From Treponema_C sp050937815 (GTDB lineage: Bacteria; Spirochaetota; Spirochaetia; Treponematales; Treponemataceae), in contig NZ_JACDIJ010000022.1 in assembly GCF_050937815.1 (NCBI RefSeq), positions 1 to 19,570 of the forward strand: a stretch of 19,570 nucleotides of DNA, in the 5' to 3' direction. Position numbers and translations under genes: made by a program. Each line of letters begins with the position of its first letter. Positions within the stretch are counted from its first letter, which is position 1. Of the stretch, positions 16,117-19,570 are shown piece after piece. Under the pieces are notes generated by a model. It had not been told where the DNA came from and made no database searches. It worked only from the letters and a program-made list of their open reading frames with translations.

Positions 16117-16132
16117 TTCGATTTTTATCGAA
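16117..16132. repeat. Small inverted repeat in the gap between the 257-aa and 340-aa genes
   Basis: TTCGAT and ATCGAA flank TTTT, giving a 6-bp stem. The 227-bp gap 15999-16225 otherwise holds the hairpins listed here and no supported gene. Confidence 0.35.
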
Positions 16133-16179
16133 ACGACACGTATACACGACTTCTGCAAACATCCGCACAAACTCGAGAT

Positions 16180-16214
16180 AAAGAGTGTCGGCGATATTTC
16201 AGACGACACTTTTT
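16180..16214. terminator. Possible terminator after the 257-aa gene
   Basis: AGTGTCG (16184-16190) pairs with CGACACT (16204-16210) around a 13-nt loop. It starts about 11 nt after the minus-strand stop codon. The T-run is stronger in the plus direction (CTTTTT) than in the minus direction (CTTTAT), so its direction of action is uncertain. Confidence 0.4.
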
Positions 16215-16225
16215 ATCATTCCTCC

Positions 16226-16999
16226 TTATCGGTATACCCATTCATAGGGGTTATATTTTTGATAAATTTTTCCGAAAAGAACCGTTCCTACCGGCAATCC
16301 GAGTGTCTTTGTTAAAAAGTTGGTATAGCTATAAAAATTTGTCATATTATTATCCCCTCCGGTTACCCCGCAGCCCGTGTTTCCATAATTTTCTGTCGGA
16401 TGACCTAAATGCCTGCCCTCTGCATAACCTGCGTTACCGTCAGCTCCTACACGATAGCCTTTTGCTATAAGATTGCCCATAACGGCTTGCAAATAAATAT
16501 CACCTTCGTAAATATATTGAGTTTTAAGATTGTCATTATGGCTCTTCACAATCTTATACGCGACAGCCCCTTCTGCGATAGTTTCAGGCCCCACCCTTAT
16601 TGTGCGTTTCCCGCCATATAAATCCCTGACATTCATCGGTATAAAGGCCTTAGCTGTATACGGAATCTTTCCTTTACTGTCTTTTCCGGGCAGCATGCTT
16701 TGTACTGTTGTCCAGCCGCCAAAGGTTTTTGTCTGGTCACTGATAATATTTCCTTCCAAATCTCGCGAAATTATCGTATGAGAATCCAAGCCTCCATATT
16801 CCGACCGCGTTTCATTTTTTTCGGCATTGTATATATAATAACTTCTCGTATCACGGCCTATCCGCTCTTCTATCGTCCCATAGGTAAAGCTTCCGTCTTT
16901 ATTCACTTTTGCTACTATTGAGCCTTCCAGAACTTTCCTATCCGTAAGGGAAGCATACTCACTCAGTTTTTCCAACCCTACCCAGTTTTTACCGTTCAC
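16226..16999 (-). CDS. Orphan C-terminal tip-like protein, possible Cys/His enzyme domain
   Basis: A 257-residue protein without a signal peptide. The only start in the frame is GTG at 16999, preceded by AAGGG 8 nt away. It overlaps the end of the 240-aa gene by 11 bases. The frame is already open upstream from 17038 and reads VTKGKRTRAATVNG through the junction repeat, which suggests the gene is the 3' end of something once longer. Residues 1-130 are beta-rich, with short repeated-looking segments. The last 130 residues include YEGDIYLQAV, then GRHLGHP (His197, His200) and YGNTGCGV (Cys210). The His-then-TGC arrangement recalls L,D-transpeptidase-like or DUF5675-type folds, but the match is weak. 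I do not recognise the family. In this setting it is best seen as a displaced toxin-like or surface-protein C-terminus. Confidence 0.55.
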   Translation of the reverse strand: MNGKNWVGLEKLSEYASLTDRKVLEGSIVAKVNKDGSFTYGTIEERIGRDTRSYYIYNAEKNETRSEYGGLDSHTIISRDLEGNIISDQTKTFGGWTTVQSMLPGKDSKGKIPYTAKAFIPMNVRDLYGGKRTIRVGPETIAEGAVAYKIVKSHNDNLKTQYIYEGDIYLQAVMGNLIAKGYRVGADGNAGYAEGRHLGHPTENYGNTGCGVTGGDNNMTNFYSYTNFLTKTLGLPVGTVLFGKIYQKYNPYEWVYR

Positions 17000-17711
17000 T
17001 GTTGCCGCCCTTGTCCGCTTCCCCTTCGTTACCCTCTTCTATGTCTAGATACTTACCGTATACCCAGCCGTCGGGATAATCCGGATGATCAACTTTATAC
17101 CAATACCAACTTTCACCGTCAATTTCATATTTCTCAGATGTTTTATCTTTGATTTTCACTTGTAGTCCTTTATTAAGTTTTGTCCATGTATCACAATTCA
17201 AATTCGGCTTTACTCTTAATCTTACATTTGAATCATTAACTACGGCATTGCTAATTGGAATTTTTGCCGGTCCGGAGATTCGATAAAAACGTGTTCCTTT
17301 TGGATATGAAAAATCATCAAAAATGATTTCCTCATTGTCAATAATTGTTATTCTTACTGTTTCCAAATCATTTTGATTTTGTTGAACAAATCTAACAATG
17401 TCATTTTCATAACCTATTTCAAAACGACAACATTTTAATTCTAAGATATTTCCAATCAAGTTTTTTTGTAAAACAAAATAAGGCATTGTTCCATCTTGAA
17501 CAAAATATCCAAAATTATAATTCCGAAAATTATAAGCCAGTGAAATTGTAGAATAATCGACTATTTTATGTAGTCCATCATTTTTTATCATATAACCGCT
17601 TGTCTGAACATAATAGGATGGAATAAAACTCCCCTCATCTAAATAGTTTTCTCCATAAAAATTCAAAATTATGGAAACAAAAAATAAAAACATTAGATAG
17701 TTTTTTTTCAT
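16989..17711 (-). CDS. Exported protein with bacterial SH3 domain
   Basis: A 240-residue protein with a typical signal peptide (MKKNYLMFLFFVSIILNFYG). Residues about 25-150 are beta-rich and unrecognised. Residues about 160-225 form a bacterial SH3-type domain (SNVRLRVKPNLNCDTWTKL, then SWYWYKVDHPDYPDGWVYG), a fold that often binds peptidoglycan peptides. The gene is AT-rich, unlike its last 15 codons, which fall in the 43-bp junction repeat and add a Gly/Glu/Lys-rich tail (GEADKGGNSER). It starts 1 nt after the stop of the 455-aa gene, so the two are probably co-transcribed and translationally coupled; only a weak AGG precedes the ATG. The order of tip-like gene then exported partner suggests a periplasmic immunity protein, which is inference. 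Confidence 0.7.
   Translation of the reverse strand: MKKNYLMFLFFVSIILNFYGENYLDEGSFIPSYYVQTSGYMIKNDGLHKIVDYSTISLAYNFRNYNFGYFVQDGTMPYFVLQKNLIGNILELKCCRFEIGYENDIVRFVQQNQNDLETVRITIIDNEEIIFDDFSYPKGTRFYRISGPAKIPISNAVVNDSNVRLRVKPNLNCDTWTKLNKGLQVKIKDKTSEKYEIDGESWYWYKVDHPDYPDGWVYGKYLDIEEGNEGEADKGGNSER
16990..17032. repeat. 43-bp junction repeat, copy 1
   Basis: Near-identical to 14912-14954, with one mismatch. Here it covers the last codons of the 240-aa gene in one frame and the entry into the 257-aa tip in another. Its base composition is richer in GC than the AT-rich 240-aa gene it interrupts. Confidence 0.85.
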
Positions 17712-17712
17712 A

Positions 17713-19080
17713 TTATTTTGTACCTAAATAAACGGAATTATAATCCAATAGTTTATCAGTAGTGCTACCCGGATTATAAGTGTAATTAAAATACCTATCC
17801 GACAATAACCAATGTTCTTTTGTAATCTCGAAAGGCACCTTTACTTTATAACCAATTATTGGATTATTTGAATTACCACCAAACTGTAATTTAAGATTGT
17901 TAATATTCATTCTTTCAAAAACCATATTAGTAATATAATCCGGTTGTCTCACGTAAGAATCATCAGAATCTACTAATGGTAACATCTCTCCAGTTTTCCA
18001 CCATTTAATTTTTTTAGTTGTACTAGAATCCCAAATACTTTGAATTTGAGTGGCATTTAAAATATTACCTGTCAATAATTGTGGAAAAGCAATAGTTGTC
18101 ATAAAATTACAACCAGATTTATTAATTACTGAATTCAGATTAGGATTAGTTTGTTTCAACACGTCATCCAAAAACGGATTATTTTTATCTATTTTGAATA
18201 ATTCTACTTCCGTATCCTTACCGTAAGCAGTAAATTTATATTTATTCTTTAACCCTGTAGCATTATTTACTTCTCCTACATGCTTTAATATTAAATTAGA
18301 ATACCTTCCCGCTAAAACTTCCGGTACTGCATGATTTCTTTCAAATCCTAAATCTACTCCCCATGCCTTTGCTAATTGGCTGTCTACAGTGTTATTATAA
18401 TATGTATCAAATATCACATCTGGCGTCGCTATTCCTGCTGTACTCATAAAATCATACATATTAAGTCTTTTGCCTTTATTCGTATCTCTTTCGTTTTCAT
18501 CTAAGGCATACCAATAACCGTTTTTATCCATTTGCATTTCGGCTTTACTCATAAGTTGTTGTGCAACGGCTTTTTCTTCGGGAGTAAATGCAGCATATGC
18601 TTTTCCGCTCGTTCCTCCAAGCAGGTTTAATAAACCTGTTTCTATTCCGCTTCCGCCAAGGGTTTCCCCTTCTATCGGCCTATCCGTCCGGGTACCGTCA
18701 ATACTTATATACTTACCGTCTACATCTCTAAGCCAGCCTTGCCCGTCATTAACCAGTTGACCGCCGTGTGTCAGCAGCCAATAATCCTTACTCCAATCAT
18801 AGTTGCCCGCTACATGATCAAGCATGGTCATCATATCGCCGCTCTTATAGGCGTCTATGTCTTTTTGTAAGATGGCACTGCCTCCTATAATGCTGTCCAT
18901 GCTCTCGCTGTAACGTTGGTCTGCGTGCATCCTCAAGGCAAGTTCGGTATGCGTCGCACCGCTTTCTGTCGAAAGCGGATGCTTACCGAGTTTTTGCATA
19001 GGCAAAAACTCGCCGACAGTGAAGTTTGTATATGTATTTTTAAGCTTCCGTTTTACATACATCTTTAGCCGTCTTTTCAT
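17713..19080 (-). CDS. Orphan polymorphic-toxin-like C-terminus with possible papain/C39-like peptidase domain
   Basis: A 455-residue protein with no signal peptide and no ribosome site before ATG 19080. Its first codons are part of a repeat also present at 19167-19222. Residues about 50-240 (MHADQRYSESMDSIIGG, GGSGIETGLLNLLGG, FTPEEKAVAQQLMSKAEM) look like the conserved pre-tip part of a large protein and have ordinary base composition. After roughly residue 200-260 the gene becomes clearly AT-rich. The C-terminal part has KSGCNFMTTIAF (Cys324), KEHWLLSD (His423) and YNPGS (Asn436), an order and spacing like C39/papain-fold peptidases or the Borrelia DUF261 proteins. This is motif reading only. 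It is followed at 1 nt by an exported SH3 protein. It could be a displaced toxin tip or a truncated gene remnant that is still open. Confidence 0.6.
   Translation of the reverse strand: MKRRLKMYVKRKLKNTYTNFTVGEFLPMQKLGKHPLSTESGATHTELALRMHADQRYSESMDSIIGGSAILQKDIDAYKSGDMMTMLDHVAGNYDWSKDYWLLTHGGQLVNDGQGWLRDVDGKYISIDGTRTDRPIEGETLGGSGIETGLLNLLGGTSGKAYAAFTPEEKAVAQQLMSKAEMQMDKNGYWYALDENERDTNKGKRLNMYDFMSTAGIATPDVIFDTYYNNTVDSQLAKAWGVDLGFERNHAVPEVLAGRYSNLILKHVGEVNNATGLKNKYKFTAYGKDTEVELFKIDKNNPFLDDVLKQTNPNLNSVINKSGCNFMTTIAFPQLLTGNILNATQIQSIWDSSTTKKIKWWKTGEMLPLVDSDDSYVRQPDYITNMVFERMNINNLKLQFGGNSNNPIIGYKVKVPFEITKEHWLLSDRYFNYTYNPGSTTDKLLDYNSVYLGTK
18959..19011. repeat. Double hairpin within the 5' part of the 455-aa gene
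   Basis: An 8-bp stem (18959-18966 with 18971-18978) and a 10-bp stem (18988-18997 with 19002-19011), each perfect with a 4-nt loop, are joined by GCTTACC. The first hairpin and the linker recur at 14843-14876. A similar linker beside a hairpin occurs at 19127-19157. Confidence 0.7.
19022..19077. repeat. 56-bp direct repeat, copy 1
   Basis: Matches 19167-19222 with two differences. On the minus strand it supplies the first codons of the 455-aa gene (KRRLKMYVKRKLK). Confidence 0.85.
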
Positions 19081-19093
19081 ATGTTCAGTTTAA

Positions 19094-19157
19094 GTAAGCT
19101 CGCACGGCTCCCTTACGGGAGCTCGTGCTTACCGGGTTTTTACTGCGTAAAAACCCG
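19094..19157. repeat. Pair of strong hairpins upstream of the 455-aa gene
   Basis: A 6-bp core stem (GCTCCC/GGGAGC) lies inside an outer GTAAGC/GCTTAC pairing (19094-19132). It is followed directly by a perfect 11-bp stem with a 3-nt loop (19133-19157). The order of hairpin, GTAAGC and second hairpin mirrors the one at 18959-19011, with different stem sequences. Confidence 0.7.
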
Positions 19158-19166
19158 CGGATTTGA

Positions 19167-19222
19167 AAGTTTGTATATGTATTTTTACACTTCCGTTTTA
19201 CATACATCTTTAGCCGTCTTTC
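19167..19222. repeat. 56-bp direct repeat, copy 2
   Basis: Second copy of the repeat at 19022-19077, 145 bp away in the same orientation and in non-coding DNA. The ATG that starts the 455-aa gene in copy 1 is not present here. Confidence 0.85.
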
Positions 19223-19278
19223 CTATGTATATTTTAAGCGGGGATGATTAAACAAAGAACGCACTGCATATTCTTTCT

Positions 19279-19570
19279 TCATAACATATGAGTTTCAGGC
19301 CCATAGTAATATGAAACATGATACCAATTTTTGTATTTTGTTTTCTCTATATAATCATACCCCATAAAGAGAAGCTCTTTTTCCGTTAGACTTCCGAGAT
19401 CTAACTCGGAGCAATAAATAGTACCTCCTTCTAAAAGGCTGTGCCCAAGTAAAAAATCATATGTCTTACCAGTAAAAGAAACAACTGTAATTTCATTCGA
19501 AAGCATATTATATTTTTCTTTAATCTGAAAGGGTATGTTTTTTCGGTCAAAATCAATACCTCCTACAAAT
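19279..19570 (-). CDS. C-terminal end of an unrecognised protein, cut by the window edge
   Basis: The frame ending at TGA (19279-19281) is open to the right edge of the window, so an internal ATG at 19506 should not be taken as the start. The visible 96 residues include VGGIDFDRKNIPFQIKEKYN, a Gly/Leu-rich FLLGHSLLEGG, and an aromatic tail (NWYHVSYYYGP). There is one Cys and no clear signal or membrane segment in this part. I do not recognise the family. By position it precedes the 455-aa tip in the same direction, where the alternating pattern would predict an immunity-like gene, but this is weak. Confidence 0.6.
   Translation of the reverse strand, partial: FVGGIDFDRKNIPFQIKEKYNMLSNEITVVSFTGKTYDFLLGHSLLEGGTIYCSELDLGSLTEKELLFMGYDYIEKTKYKNWYHVSYYYGPETHML

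Noticed and set aside
16110..16221. Minus-strand AAGGAGG at the end of the 257-aa gene followed by a GTG ORF of about 32 codons (with LCGCLQKSC)
   Set aside because: The GTG lies 11 nt from the site and the ORF runs through the hairpin region without recognisable features. It could be a remnant but cannot be supported as a gene.
1..19570. CRISPR array, tRNA, rRNA, integrase or transposase
   Set aside because: No regularly spaced short repeats, no tRNA or rRNA signature, and no recombinase-like protein were seen. The direct repeats on the right are two-copy only.

Overview
The window looks like part of a Treponema (spirochaete) chromosome. Composition is moderately AT-rich. The left two thirds holds a set of genes typical of treponemes: a giant SpoIIE-type phosphatase, a very long periplasmic helical-repeat protein, a UPF0164 (FadL-like) outer-membrane protein, a GH57/DUF1957 protein paired with a DUF4912 protein, and a short RluA enzyme. 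The species cannot be fixed from the sequence alone.

Left core region (about 1-14,460). A leftward operon runs from 8624 to 280: a 1008-aa exported repeat protein, a 1656-aa membrane phosphatase with a beta-propeller sensor (4-base overlap), and a 101-aa coiled-coil protein. A UPF0164 protein with a TPR-like tail is transcribed divergently (8772-10076). Convergent to it is a two-gene unit, DUF4912 then GH57 (12409 to 10135), preceded by an RluA pseudouridine synthase (13184 to 12444). Divergent from RluA is an exported transglutaminase-like protein (13275-14462), which ends at a bidirectional terminator. Genes that lead transcription units here have a -10-like box only 6-12 nt before the start codon and no usable Shine-Dalgarno sequence. 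Several internal genes do have Shine-Dalgarno sequences. This suggests leaderless or near-leaderless mRNAs.

Right accessory region (about 14,490-19,570, all leftward). Genes without signal peptides or good start sites (455 aa, 257 aa, and a decayed copy at 14494-14954) alternate with exported proteins (240 aa with an SH3 domain; 340 aa with a discoidin-like glycan-binding domain). A 43-bp near-identical segment, a 56-bp direct repeat and strong hairpins sit at the junctions. The 455-aa gene changes base composition part-way along, and its C-terminal part carries Cys and His motifs resembling a papain/C39-like peptidase. The best reading is an array of displaced C-terminal 'tip' cassettes of a large polymorphic-toxin-like or surface protein, each followed by an exported partner that could be an immunity protein. 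The full-length parent gene is not in the window and may lie to the right. This interpretation is inference. The repeats, reading frames and motifs are seen directly.
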